From Clostridium sp. Marseille-P299 (lineage in GTDB: Bacteria; Bacillota; Clostridia; Lachnospirales; Lachnospiraceae): a stretch of DNA of 64,000 nt. The notes beneath the pieces are model-generated. The model ran no database searches. It was not told the DNA's origin and saw only the letters and a list, made by a program, of their open reading frames with translations. Below, piece by piece: positions 18,214-26,492 of this stretch. Made by a program: the position numbers and the translations under genes. Where the stretch lies: the NCBI RefSeq assembly GCF_900078195.1, contig NZ_FJVE01000007.1, positions 558,001 to 622,000 on the forward strand, written 5' to 3'. How positions within the stretch are numbered: the stretch's first letter is position 1; each line of letters opens with the position of its first letter.

Positions 18214-18730
18214 TTTATTATTGGTCATTGATATGCAAAATGATTTTATTGATGGTAGTCTAGGTACAAATGAAGCGAAGCTAATTGTTTCTAACGTGGT
18301 TGATAAAATAAAGAATTTTCAGGGCAATGTTGTTTTTACAAGAGATACGCATACCAATGAATATCTGAATACAATGGAAGGGAAGAATCTACCCGTTCTT
18401 CATTGCGTAAAAGATACCGCTGGATGGCAATTAAACAATAAGATAGAAGAGATAGCTAAGGAAAGAAAGAGCCTAATAATTGATAAGCCTTCTTTTGGTT
18501 CCTTGGAATTAGTGAATGAAATCAAAAAATTACAAAATGAAGCCTTTGATAAGATTGAATTGATTGGGCTTTGCACTGATATTTGTGTTATTTCAAATGC
18601 ATTAATACTAAAGGCCGCATTTCCTGAATGTGATATCGTTGTTGATAGTAGCTGTTGTGCAGGGGTTACTAAGGAAAGTCACCAAAATGCATTAGAGGCA
18701 ATGAAAATGTGTCAGGTAACGGTGATATAA
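18206..18730 (+). CDS. Isochorismatase-family cysteine hydrolase (nicotinamidase-like)
   Basis: A 174-residue hydrolase. The catalytic triad is visible: Asp in LLVIDMQNDF, Lys in IIDKPSFGS and Cys in LIGLCTDICVISNA, preceded by the cis-peptide-type GLCTDIC block. FTRDTH is the metal-site region of nicotinamidases, which make nicotinate and ammonia from nicotinamide; other family members cut carbamoyl compounds. It starts 8 bases inside the end of the NYN-LOTUS gene, so it is in the same operon, although a functional link is not obvious. Confidence 0.85.
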   Translation: MNNLLLVIDMQNDFIDGSLGTNEAKLIVSNVVDKIKNFQGNVVFTRDTHTNEYLNTMEGKNLPVLHCVKDTAGWQLNNKIEEIAKERKSLIIDKPSFGSLELVNEIKKLQNEAFDKIELIGLCTDICVISNALILKAAFPECDIVVDSSCCAGVTKESHQNALEAMKMCQVTVI

Positions 18731-18765
18731 AAATTTAGATATTAAAAAGTTAAAACACGCATAAG

Positions 18766-18820
18766 GGAAAAACACTTAAAAAGAAAAAACACTTAAAAAG
18801 AAAAAACAATTAAAAAGAAG
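18766..18820 (+). repeat. Three short tandem A-rich repeats
   Basis: About three copies of a 17-bp AAAAACACTTAAAAAGA-like unit between the hydrolase and the M42 peptidase genes. They have no coding potential. Confidence 0.6.
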
Positions 18821-18896
18821 AAACTCAATAAAATGCTTTTTAGAGAAAAATCAAAAGGAAAAAACGTTTAAAAGCATGTGCGGGAATGGAGAAATT

Positions 18897-19916
18897 ATGG
18901 ATTATATTTTAGATCAATTAAAACAATTAACAGCAATTGAAAGCCCAAGTGGATTTACAAGAAAAGTTGCTGAATATACAATGGAGCAGTTTAAAAGTTT
19001 GGGTTATAACCCAGAAATGACAAATAAGGGTTGCGTACTTGTTGATTTAGGTGGAGAAGGGGATCCTTTGATACTTGCAGCTCATATTGATACATTAGGT
19101 GCAATGGTTGCAGAAGTAAAAGGAAATGGAAGACTGCGACTTACGAACATAGGTGGTTTACAAGCAAATAACATAGAAGCAGAAAACTGTACAATTTTCA
19201 CACGCTTTGGTAACAAGTACTCTGGAACAATGCAAATGAATGATCCTTCTGTTCATGTAAACCATGAGTATAGCGAGCAAAAACGTGATTATAAAAATAT
19301 GGAAGTTGTCATTGATGAGAGAACCTTTAGTAAGGCGGACACAGAAAAGCTTGGAATTTCTGTTGGTGATTATGTATGTTTTGATCCACGTACTGTGATT
19401 ACGGAAAGCGGTTTTATAAAAAGTCGTTTCTTAGATGATAAATTAAGTGTTGCTATATTACTTGGATACGCAAAGTATTTAAAAGAAAATAATGTTACTT
19501 TAAAACGTAAAGTATATGCTTATATTACTGTTTTTGAAGAAGTTGGTCATGGTTGTGCATCTGGAATTCCTGAGGATGCGAAGGAAATTATTTCTGTTGA
19601 TATGGGATGTGTTGGTGAAGGTTTAACATGCAACGAATTTAAGGTATCTATTTGTGCAAAAGATTCCAGAGGCCCATCCAATTATGAAGTAACTACTGCT
19701 CTTATTTTATGTGCCAAAGAGAACAATATCGATTACGCAGTAGATATCTATCCATTTTATGGTTCCGATGCAGATGCAGCTTTGGCAGCAGGTCATGATT
19801 TAAAACATTCCCTTATTGGACCAGGTGTGTATGCGTCTCATGGATATGAACGTTCTCATAAAGATGGAGTGAAGAATACCCTTGATTTAATAAAGGCATA
19901 TACGTTAGCAAAATAA
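18897..19916 (+). CDS. M42-family metallo-aminopeptidase
   Basis: A 339-residue dinuclear metal peptidase (FrvX/YsdC/glutamyl-aminopeptidase type) working on peptide N-termini in the cytoplasm. Ligands and catalytic residues in order: His/Asp in LAAHIDTLG, Asp in SRFLDDKLS, the Glu pair in VFEEVGHG, Asp in SVDMG and His in YASHGYERSH. The start is taken at 18897 behind AATGGAG; an ATG at 18876 adds seven unlikely residues. It probably has its own promoter in the A-rich gap, and the next gene follows after 77 bases. Confidence 0.88.
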   Translation: MDYILDQLKQLTAIESPSGFTRKVAEYTMEQFKSLGYNPEMTNKGCVLVDLGGEGDPLILAAHIDTLGAMVAEVKGNGRLRLTNIGGLQANNIEAENCTIFTRFGNKYSGTMQMNDPSVHVNHEYSEQKRDYKNMEVVIDERTFSKADTEKLGISVGDYVCFDPRTVITESGFIKSRFLDDKLSVAILLGYAKYLKENNVTLKRKVYAYITVFEEVGHGCASGIPEDAKEIISVDMGCVGEGLTCNEFKVSICAKDSRGPSNYEVTTALILCAKENNIDYAVDIYPFYGSDADAALAAGHDLKHSLIGPGVYASHGYERSHKDGVKNTLDLIKAYTLAK

Positions 19917-19993
19917 GTTGATATTTTAAGTTTACTTAAACTTAGGGAACCTCTATTTTAGTAAAGCATATATTACTATATGGAGGGCAGCTT

Positions 19994-21259
19994 ATGAACT
20001 ATAGGAACTTGTTTGATGGTGTAAATAATCCGATTAAATTAGAAAATGGAAGATTTGTTGTTCCGATTAACTTTGATAATGGCGCAACTACTCCACCTTT
20101 AAAAAGTGCGGTAGCTACGATAAATAGTAATATTAAAAATTATGCTTCCATTGGAAGAGGCGCGGGACCAAAAGCAGATTTCTGTACGAAAAAATTTGAA
20201 GAAGCAAGGGAAGATATTCTAGAGTTTTTTCATGTAAAAGAAACAACGAAACATACCGTTGTATTTGTAAAATCCACAACAGAGGGCTTAAATCTACTTG
20301 CTAGCGTATTAATAAAGGATAAAAAAGAGCTAGTGTTAACTACTAGAATGGAGCATCATGCCAATGACCTCCCTTGGAGATATGCTTCAAGAGTGGATTA
20401 TGTTGATGTTGATGATCTTGGACGAATTCGGATGGAAGATATTGAGCGTAAGCTTATGAGATATCGTGGACAGGTTAAATATGTGTCTATTACTGCTGCT
20501 TCCAATGTGACCGGTTATATTAATGATATTAATAAAATAGCGAAGATTTGCCATAAATATGGAGCAAAAATCGTAGTAGATGGAGCCCAGATCGTAGCAC
20601 ATCAGGAAGTTAATATGCAAGGTGAATGTGAAGAGGAACAAATCGATTTTCTCGTATTTTCAGCACATAAGGCATACGCACCTTTTGGTAGTGGGGCAGT
20701 CGTTGGTTTAAAGGAATACTTAGCTGATGTGGAACCATTTTTAAAAGGTGGGGGCATTGTGGAACATGTTTATGATGATTCCCTAGAGTGGAATCGAATA
20801 CCGGAACGCTTAGAGGCGGGAACGCAGAACTTTTTAGGCGTTATCGCTATGGCAAGAGCCCTAAAGGATTTAAAATCCATTGGTTTTGATAACATTGCTT
20901 TGCATGAAAAACAAATCAAGGAGCATTTATTTTCTAAGATGAAGGAAATGGAACACGTTATTTTATATGGTGATACCAACAATATCGATGACCGCTTAGG
21001 TATTATTTGCTTCAACGTTAAAGATAATAATTTTGAAACCTTGGCAGAAGATTTTGCAAAGCAAAAAGGAATTAGTATGCGTTATGGTAAGTTTTGTGCT
21101 CATCCATACTGTGATCGATTATTAGGTGAACGTTATAAAACAACATATAAGAAAACAGAGGAAGAAACTGGTATGATAAGGATTAGTTTAGGACTTTATA
21201 ATACTATGGAAGAAGCAAATGTTTTCTTAAAACATCTTTCAAACTGTCATAAAAATTAA
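19994..21259 (+). CDS. Cysteine-desulfurase-like class V aminotransferase
   Basis: A 421-residue PLP enzyme of the SufS/CsdA-like branch. Seen: NFDNGATTPPL at the N-terminus, EHHAND, Asp in VVDGAQIVAH, the PLP Lys226 in FSAHKAYAPFG, and near the C-terminus SMRYGKFCAHPYC, matching the R-x-G-x-x-CA-x-P block that holds the catalytic Cys of group II desulfurases. It likely removes sulfur from cysteine, but no sufU/iscU partner is adjacent, so a selenocysteine lyase or unrelated role is possible. The ribosome site is ATGGAGGGCAGCTT. Confidence 0.85.
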   Translation: MNYRNLFDGVNNPIKLENGRFVVPINFDNGATTPPLKSAVATINSNIKNYASIGRGAGPKADFCTKKFEEAREDILEFFHVKETTKHTVVFVKSTTEGLNLLASVLIKDKKELVLTTRMEHHANDLPWRYASRVDYVDVDDLGRIRMEDIERKLMRYRGQVKYVSITAASNVTGYINDINKIAKICHKYGAKIVVDGAQIVAHQEVNMQGECEEEQIDFLVFSAHKAYAPFGSGAVVGLKEYLADVEPFLKGGGIVEHVYDDSLEWNRIPERLEAGTQNFLGVIAMARALKDLKSIGFDNIALHEKQIKEHLFSKMKEMEHVILYGDTNNIDDRLGIICFNVKDNNFETLAEDFAKQKGISMRYGKFCAHPYCDRLLGERYKTTYKKTEEETGMIRISLGLYNTMEEANVFLKHLSNCHKN

Positions 21260-21269
21260 TGAAAATATA

Positions 21270-21321
21270 AAAAGACTGCTATCGAATAGGTATTCTAATC
21301 TATCCGATGGCAGTCTTTTTT
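21270..21321 (+). terminator. Terminator of the desulfurase-like gene
   Basis: AAAGACTGCTATCG pairs with CGATGGCAGTCTTT across a loop and is followed by TTTTTATG. Confidence 0.85.
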
Positions 21322-21350
21322 ATGTTTATTTTGATACTACGTTAATTTTT

Positions 21351-21458
21351 GTAAGGTGTATATTTCGGTAAGGTGTTAATTTTGATAAGGTGTTAATGTT
21401 AGTAAGTGTATATTTCGGTAAGGTATATATTTCGGCAAGGTATTTATCTTGATAACGT
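21351..21458. repeat. Degenerate tandem repeat array, ~19-bp unit
   Basis: About six imperfect copies of GTAAGGTGTATATTTCG-like sequence (variants GATAAGGTGTTAATTTT, GTAAGGTATATATTTCG, GCAAGGTATTTATCTTG). The array fills most of the space between two convergent genes. It has no coding frame and no clear hairpin. Confidence 0.6.
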
Positions 21459-21501
21459 CTTTACCCTAATAATAATTTTATTTGATAAACTCTTAAATTA
21501 A

Positions 21502-23589
21502 CTAAAAGAATATTGAATAGGTTAAGAAGATACTACACATAAGTGATGCAATTAATGATACAACAGTAATTTGCGTATTAATGGAAGGACCAGCAGTATC
21601 TTTAAATGGATCACCAACGGTATCACCAACGACTGCAGCTTTATGAGTCTCAGATCCTTTTCCACCTTCATGACCTGACTCAACATATTTCTTTGAGTTA
21701 TCCCAGAGGCCACCTGCGTTTGACATAAATAATGCAAGTAATAATCCACTTACGATATTACCAGTTAAGAAGCCACCAATTGCCTGTACGCCACCAACCA
21801 TACCAACCACAATGGTAGATAAAATTGCTACTAAACCAGCTGGAATTAATTCTTTTAAAGCTCCTACTGTAGCAATTTCAATACACTTATCATACTCAGG
21901 AGTAACACCTTTCTTTCCCTCAAGTAAGCCAGGAATTTCTTTGAATTGACGGTGGATTTCATGCACCATACGTCCAGCATTTCGATTTACTCCAAGCATT
22001 AACATGGCAGAGAAAACAGCAGGTATAGCGGCTCCAATTAATAGACCAAAGAATACAGTAGGGTTCATAATATCAAAGCCTTCAATCCCTTTTACTCCAA
22101 GTGCGGCGGCAGTTTCATTTACTTCATTTAGAAAAGCACCTAATAACGAAATTACAGTAAGTCCAGCAGCTCCAATTGCAAAGCCTTTTGTTACTGCTTT
22201 TACAGTATTTCCTGCACTGTCAAGAGAATCCGTAACTTCAAGGACATCATCACCTAAATTGCCCATTTCAGCAAGTCCTCTTGCGTTATCTACAATTGGG
22301 CCATAAGCATCGTTTGATATAATCATACCAACAATGGATAACATTCCAACTGCTGCCATGGATATACCAAACATAGCATATCCTGGTCCAATTGGTTCAC
22401 ATAACTTATATGCAGCAAGAGCAGAAGCGGCAATACCTACCATCGCAGGAAGAGCACTTAAAAAACCATAGGAAATACCAGATAGAATTGTAAAGGCTGG
22501 ACCATCTTTTGATACACGAGCAACATTGTGAACTGGTTTTTTATTATCATTGGTAAAATAATCACTTGCAATACCAATGAGAACACCAACGGCTAAACCA
22601 ATAATGGATGCGCCCCAGATTCTCCATTCAAAATTGAAAACAGCAGTTGCAATCGCTGTCAAAACAACAAACACACCTGTAGTTGTATATGTACTAGTAT
22701 TAAGAGCTTTTGTTGGTCCGGATTTCTTACCCATTCTTGCACAACCAACTCCAATAATAGAAGCTAAAAGTCCAAGGGCAGCATAGCAAAATACCATAGA
22801 AGTATTGGTGGTTGAACCGGACTTATCCAGGGATGTTGATAGAACAAAGGCAGCAGCCATGGAAGCAACGTTTGAGTCAAATAAATCAGCACCCATTCCT
22901 GCAACATCGCCAACATTATCACCAACATTATCTGCGATAACTGCTGGATTACGAGGGTCATCCTCAGGAATTCCTAATTCTACTTTACCAGTAAGGTCAG
23001 CGCTTATATCCGCTGTTTTTGTAAAAATACCTCCACCAGCTTTTGCAAATAAAGCAAGTGAACTTGCACCAAAGCTAAAGCCAAGGAGTGCAGTTGAGTT
23101 ATTTGTTACCAATAATATAAGTGTTACACCTAAAAGACTTGTTCCAACTACGGACATACCCATAACTGCACCGCCACGGAATCCGCAAAGAAATGATTTT
23201 TGAATACTATGCTTTGCAGCCTCAGCAGTTTTCATATTAGCAATCGTTGCAATTTGAATGCCTATTTTACCTGCAATTGCTGAAAATACAGTACCTAAGA
23301 GATAAGTAATAGCCATAGTAGCATTTTTATCGATATTACCATTCCAAATAGGACTTGGTAGAAAAATAAAAATAAGAATTGCCGCTATACCTGCAAATTT
23401 TGCTAAAACTTGATATTCCTTTTTTAAGAAGGTACTAGCACCTTTTTGAATCAGTGTTCCTACTTCTTTAATTCTTTTGTTTGTTTGTGGTTGCCGTACT
23501 ACCCAACGATAAAGCCAAGCAGCAAATAAAAAAGAGATGAAGGCGATAACAATTGAGAGTACCTGAAAAATTAGTAAATCTGGGTCCAT
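21502..23589 (-). CDS. hppA: Membrane-bound ion-translocating pyrophosphatase
   Basis: A 695-residue, sixteen-segment pump that couples PPi hydrolysis to H+ or Na+ export. Substrate loops are intact: GGGIFTKTADISADLTGK, EDDPRNPAVIADNVGDNVGD, NDAYGPIVDNARGLAEM, NAGGLWDNSKKYVE and GDTVGDPFKDTAGPSIN. At the K+-selectivity site the motif is GNTVKAVTKG, with Lys464 and Thr467; Lys/Thr is the form found in K+-independent enzymes, while Ala/Gly marks K+-dependent ones. Whether H+ or Na+ is pumped cannot be decided by eye. The ribosome site is AAAAGGAAAGAGG. It helps recover biosynthetic PPi in anaerobes. Confidence 0.95.
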   Translation of the reverse strand: MDPDLLIFQVLSIVIAFISFLFAAWLYRWVVRQPQTNKRIKEVGTLIQKGASTFLKKEYQVLAKFAGIAAILIFIFLPSPIWNGNIDKNATMAITYLLGTVFSAIAGKIGIQIATIANMKTAEAAKHSIQKSFLCGFRGGAVMGMSVVGTSLLGVTLILLVTNNSTALLGFSFGASSLALFAKAGGGIFTKTADISADLTGKVELGIPEDDPRNPAVIADNVGDNVGDVAGMGADLFDSNVASMAAAFVLSTSLDKSGSTTNTSMVFCYAALGLLASIIGVGCARMGKKSGPTKALNTSTYTTTGVFVVLTAIATAVFNFEWRIWGASIIGLAVGVLIGIASDYFTNDNKKPVHNVARVSKDGPAFTILSGISYGFLSALPAMVGIAASALAAYKLCEPIGPGYAMFGISMAAVGMLSIVGMIISNDAYGPIVDNARGLAEMGNLGDDVLEVTDSLDSAGNTVKAVTKGFAIGAAGLTVISLLGAFLNEVNETAAALGVKGIEGFDIMNPTVFFGLLIGAAIPAVFSAMLMLGVNRNAGRMVHEIHRQFKEIPGLLEGKKGVTPEYDKCIEIATVGALKELIPAGLVAILSTIVVGMVGGVQAIGGFLTGNIVSGLLLALFMSNAGGLWDNSKKYVESGHEGGKGSETHKAAVVGDTVGDPFKDTAGPSINTQITVVSLIASLMCSIFLTYSIFF

Positions 23590-24060
23590 AATGATTACCT
23601 CTTTCCTTTTAGAATTTTTATAACTGCATAGAAATAGTGATACAAAAACAAATTCCCTCCATATATTATATTAATAAAAATATGGCAAATGATAAAAAGA
23701 GTACCTTATAAAACAAGCATAATGTCAAATATCAGACAAGTATTTACATAATATAAGTGCATCAATGATTAGTTATAATTTTTGTATAGAATAATAGGGT
23801 TTAAAGCCGGTAAATAGTTGAATAGGTAGGAAGCAAGTATTTAGACTAAGTAAAAGATTTAGTAGAAATTAAGTCGATAATCAAGTGGATAATAAGTGAA
23901 GAAGATTGAGTAAAAAATTTGAGTATAATAGATGGAGTAAAATAAATTAAATTTAGTTAAAAAAATTGAGTAAAATAAATTAGTAAAATTAATTGAGTTA
24001 GTAATAAATGGAGTAAAATCATAAAGAACGAAAAAGTAATTGTTATAAGAATATCATTTC
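23590..24060. other. AT-rich non-coding gap with degenerate GAGTAAAATAAAT repeats
   Basis: No credible gene. Between about 23860 and 24025 the unit GAGTAAAATAAATTA recurs loosely six or seven times with variable spacing. The 23590-23860 part should hold the pyrophosphatase promoter, but I could not pick a convincing one. Confidence 0.5.
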
Positions 24061-24061
24061 T

Positions 24062-24105
24062 GGAACTGCCAAAGGTATTATTTACACAATACTACTGGCA
24101 GTTCC
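24062..24105 (-). terminator. Hairpin behind the GH31 gene
   Basis: GGAACTGCCA pairs with TGGCAGTTCC around a loop with further AGGTATT/AATACT pairing. It sits 7 bases after the GH31 stop codon on the minus strand. The U-tract is weak on that strand. Confidence 0.6.
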
Positions 24106-24111
24106 AAATTT

Positions 24112-26190
24112 TTAATCTGCTTCTGGATATATAATATAATCTTTATTATCTTTAATAAAAACAGGAATAACATCCATCGGGGCGTCTACTGTTATATATT
24201 GACCTCCATCATAAAGCTTCCCTGATTTAGCATCTTTCCAAGTAAAACCAAAGGGAAGGTATAGGGTTCTAGTTGTTGCACCAGCCTCAAAAATAGGAGC
24301 AATTAATAAATCAGGTCCAAACATATATTGATATTGTTCGTTCCAACAAATATTATCGTCTGGAAAGTCATAGAACATAGGACGCATTACAGGAGTTCCT
24401 TTCTTGTGTGCTTCTAGCATGCAATTACGTATGTAAGGACGTAAACGCTCTCTCATAAATAAGAATTTTTTTAAAATCTCGTAATTATCATCACCAAAAC
24501 TCCACACTTCATTATCTTGTCCAGAGGTTAATTGTCTTACGCCATCGATATATTCTTGTTCTATTTCATAAAAAGGAGAACGCTCACCATGAAGACGGAA
24601 TACAGGACAAAAAACACCCCATGCAAACCAACGTACGAGTAATTCGCGAAAATCTTCATTATGGATATCACCACCAAGAAATCCCCCAATATCTGTAGTC
24701 CACCAAGGTATACCCGCAATCGCCATATTTAAACCAGCTTGCAATTGTTCTCTCATCGCACAGAAAGAAGAGTGAATATCACCAGACCAAGTAAGTACTC
24801 CGTATCTTTGGCTTCCTGCCCAAGCACATCGAATTAAGCTCATAGTGCCTTCTTCACCTTCTGCTTTTAACCCTTCGTAAAAACCTTTGGCATACATAAC
24901 CGGATAAATATTACTACATTGTAGGGCAGGACCTTGATGATAGCGATAAATATCAAAATCATATGGTCCAAACTCTGGTTCAGCTTCATCTAACCAAAAG
25001 AGTTTGATACCCTTATTATAATAGTTTTCTTTGCAGCGTTGCCATACGAAATCTCTTGCGTTTGGATTTGTTGCATCAAAAAATACAGTATCCCCCATCC
25101 AGTTCATATGAAATCCCATGCCACGATCAGAACTTACTAAGTAACCGTTATCAGCCATCTCATTAAAATTCTCTGATTTTTCATCTATGGTTGGCCATAC
25201 AGAAACCGCTAGGGTAATTCCTAACTCTTGTAATTCTTTTACCATAGCTTCTGGATCAGGCCAGTCTCGTGGTTCGAACTTAAAATCTCCTTGTCTTGTC
25301 CAATGGAAAAAGTCGACTACGATAACGTCCATTGGAAGACCTCTTCGTTTGTGTTCTCTTGCAACGTTTAGCAGTTCTTCTTGATTACGATAACGTAACT
25401 TACATTGCCAAAAACCTAGGCCATATTCTGGCATCATAGGAGTTGTACCAGTTACTTTTGCATATTGTTCTTCGATTTCAGCAGGAGTATTACCAGCCGT
25501 AATAAAATAATCAAGTTTTTTTGTACTTTTAGCAATCCACTCTGTCTTATTGGCACCAAAGGTTACACTTCCAATGGCCGGATTATTCCATAATAGGCCA
25601 TAACCTCGATTACTTAACATAAATGGTACACTTGCCTGACTATTTCTATGAGCCAATTCTAAGATTGCCCCTTTTTTATCTAGATTGGTTTCCTGATATT
25701 GACCAAGCCCAAAGATTTTCTCATCTTCATAGGCTTCAAAACGCATGGTTAAGCTGTAATCTGTAGTTCCTGTAATCGGGCGCATATCTCTAGCATCAAT
25801 GCGTAATGGAACGCAATAACGATCAATGCGATTGCGGTTTCTCCAATATTCTTCTAACAATACTTCCCCGTTTTGATTATAGAAGGAGAGAAATCCTTCA
25901 TGGGAAACCTTTGCTGTGATTTTTCCATTGGTTAAATAAGCTTCTTTCCCAGATTTCTTATGGGTAATTCGATCATCCCCGTAATACCAAGGTTCTGTTA
26001 GATCAACTTCTTTAAATTCGATGTATGAATTTGTTACTTGGGGAGATTCCATAAGAGCCCAATCATTTTCATCCATCTTAGCTTCCATAGTCATTCGTAC
26101 ACGAAGTGAATTTTCACCCCAAGGCTCTATAAAAAGAGTATTCTGTCCATATGTAACAATCAAACGTTGACTTTGTTCATGAAATTTCAT
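24112..26190 (-). CDS. Glycoside hydrolase family 31 (alpha-xylosidase/alpha-glucosidase type)
   Basis: A 692-residue retaining glycosidase removing alpha-linked glucose or xylose from oligosaccharides. The nucleophile is Asp401 in KLFWLDEAEPE and the acid/base is Asp471 in WSGDIHSS, both in canonical positions; the substrate-pocket phrase GLGFWQCKLRYRNQEEL is present. An N-terminal beta-sandwich precedes the barrel and beta-domains follow. DEAEPE and the overall layout are closest to YicI-like alpha-xylosidases, although specificity is not proven. There is no signal peptide, so it acts on imported sugars. The start follows GGAGGGCGT; an ATG at 26232 is rejected. Confidence 0.92.
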   Translation of the reverse strand: MKFHEQSQRLIVTYGQNTLFIEPWGENSLRVRMTMEAKMDENDWALMESPQVTNSYIEFKEVDLTEPWYYGDDRITHKKSGKEAYLTNGKITAKVSHEGFLSFYNQNGEVLLEEYWRNRNRIDRYCVPLRIDARDMRPITGTTDYSLTMRFEAYEDEKIFGLGQYQETNLDKKGAILELAHRNSQASVPFMLSNRGYGLLWNNPAIGSVTFGANKTEWIAKSTKKLDYFITAGNTPAEIEEQYAKVTGTTPMMPEYGLGFWQCKLRYRNQEELLNVAREHKRRGLPMDVIVVDFFHWTRQGDFKFEPRDWPDPEAMVKELQELGITLAVSVWPTIDEKSENFNEMADNGYLVSSDRGMGFHMNWMGDTVFFDATNPNARDFVWQRCKENYYNKGIKLFWLDEAEPEFGPYDFDIYRYHQGPALQCSNIYPVMYAKGFYEGLKAEGEEGTMSLIRCAWAGSQRYGVLTWSGDIHSSFCAMREQLQAGLNMAIAGIPWWTTDIGGFLGGDIHNEDFRELLVRWFAWGVFCPVFRLHGERSPFYEIEQEYIDGVRQLTSGQDNEVWSFGDDNYEILKKFLFMRERLRPYIRNCMLEAHKKGTPVMRPMFYDFPDDNICWNEQYQYMFGPDLLIAPIFEAGATTRTLYLPFGFTWKDAKSGKLYDGGQYITVDAPMDVIPVFIKDNKDYIIYPEAD

Positions 26191-26324
26191 ACGCCCTCCG
26201 TTTACCATTATTTGTATATTATTATAACGCAAATTAGGGAAAAATGTAAATGTGTTATTGTAATTATTTCATGTAGAAAATATAGATAGTCCTTTTTTAG
26301 TAGAATATATTTAGTGTAAATTTA

Positions 26325-26352
26325 TTTACAAAATAGATTTGTATGATATACT
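26325..26352 (+). promoter_or_regulatory. Promoter of the chemoreceptor gene
   Basis: TTTACA (26325-26330), 16-bp spacer, TATACT (26347-26352). It predicts a leader of about 134 bases. Confidence 0.6.
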
Positions 26353-26401
26353 AGTAAGAATGAACAAAAGCATATTAAAAAAACGATAGAACATAGGAGA
26401 A

Positions 26402-26476
26402 AGAGTAAAGTTTTATCAACTCTAAAGAACCCGCGATGCGGCTTCTTTCATTTAACTTTGTACCGCCATGTGCGGG
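26402..26476 (+). ncRNA. Structured leader of the chemoreceptor mRNA, class unknown
   Basis: Hairpin 1: AGAGT (26402) with ACTCT (26419). Hairpin 2: CCCGC-GAT-GCGG (26430-26441) with CCGC-CATGT-GCGGG (26463-26476), enclosing a 21-base loop. The second stem is much richer in GC than its surroundings and ends 5 bases before the GAGAGG ribosome site. I compared it from memory with cyclic-di-GMP-I and -II riboswitches and it does not match either. Confidence 0.4.
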
Positions 26477-26492
26477 GGAATGAGAGGTAAAC

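Noticed and set aside
22004..23203. Several long plus-strand frames opposite the pyrophosphatase
   Set aside because: They mirror the Ala/Gly-rich membrane protein and have no ribosome sites.
26402..26480. Cyclic-di-GMP riboswitch before the chemoreceptor
   Set aside because: The conserved nucleotides of class I and class II are absent, so only an unclassified structured leader is reported.
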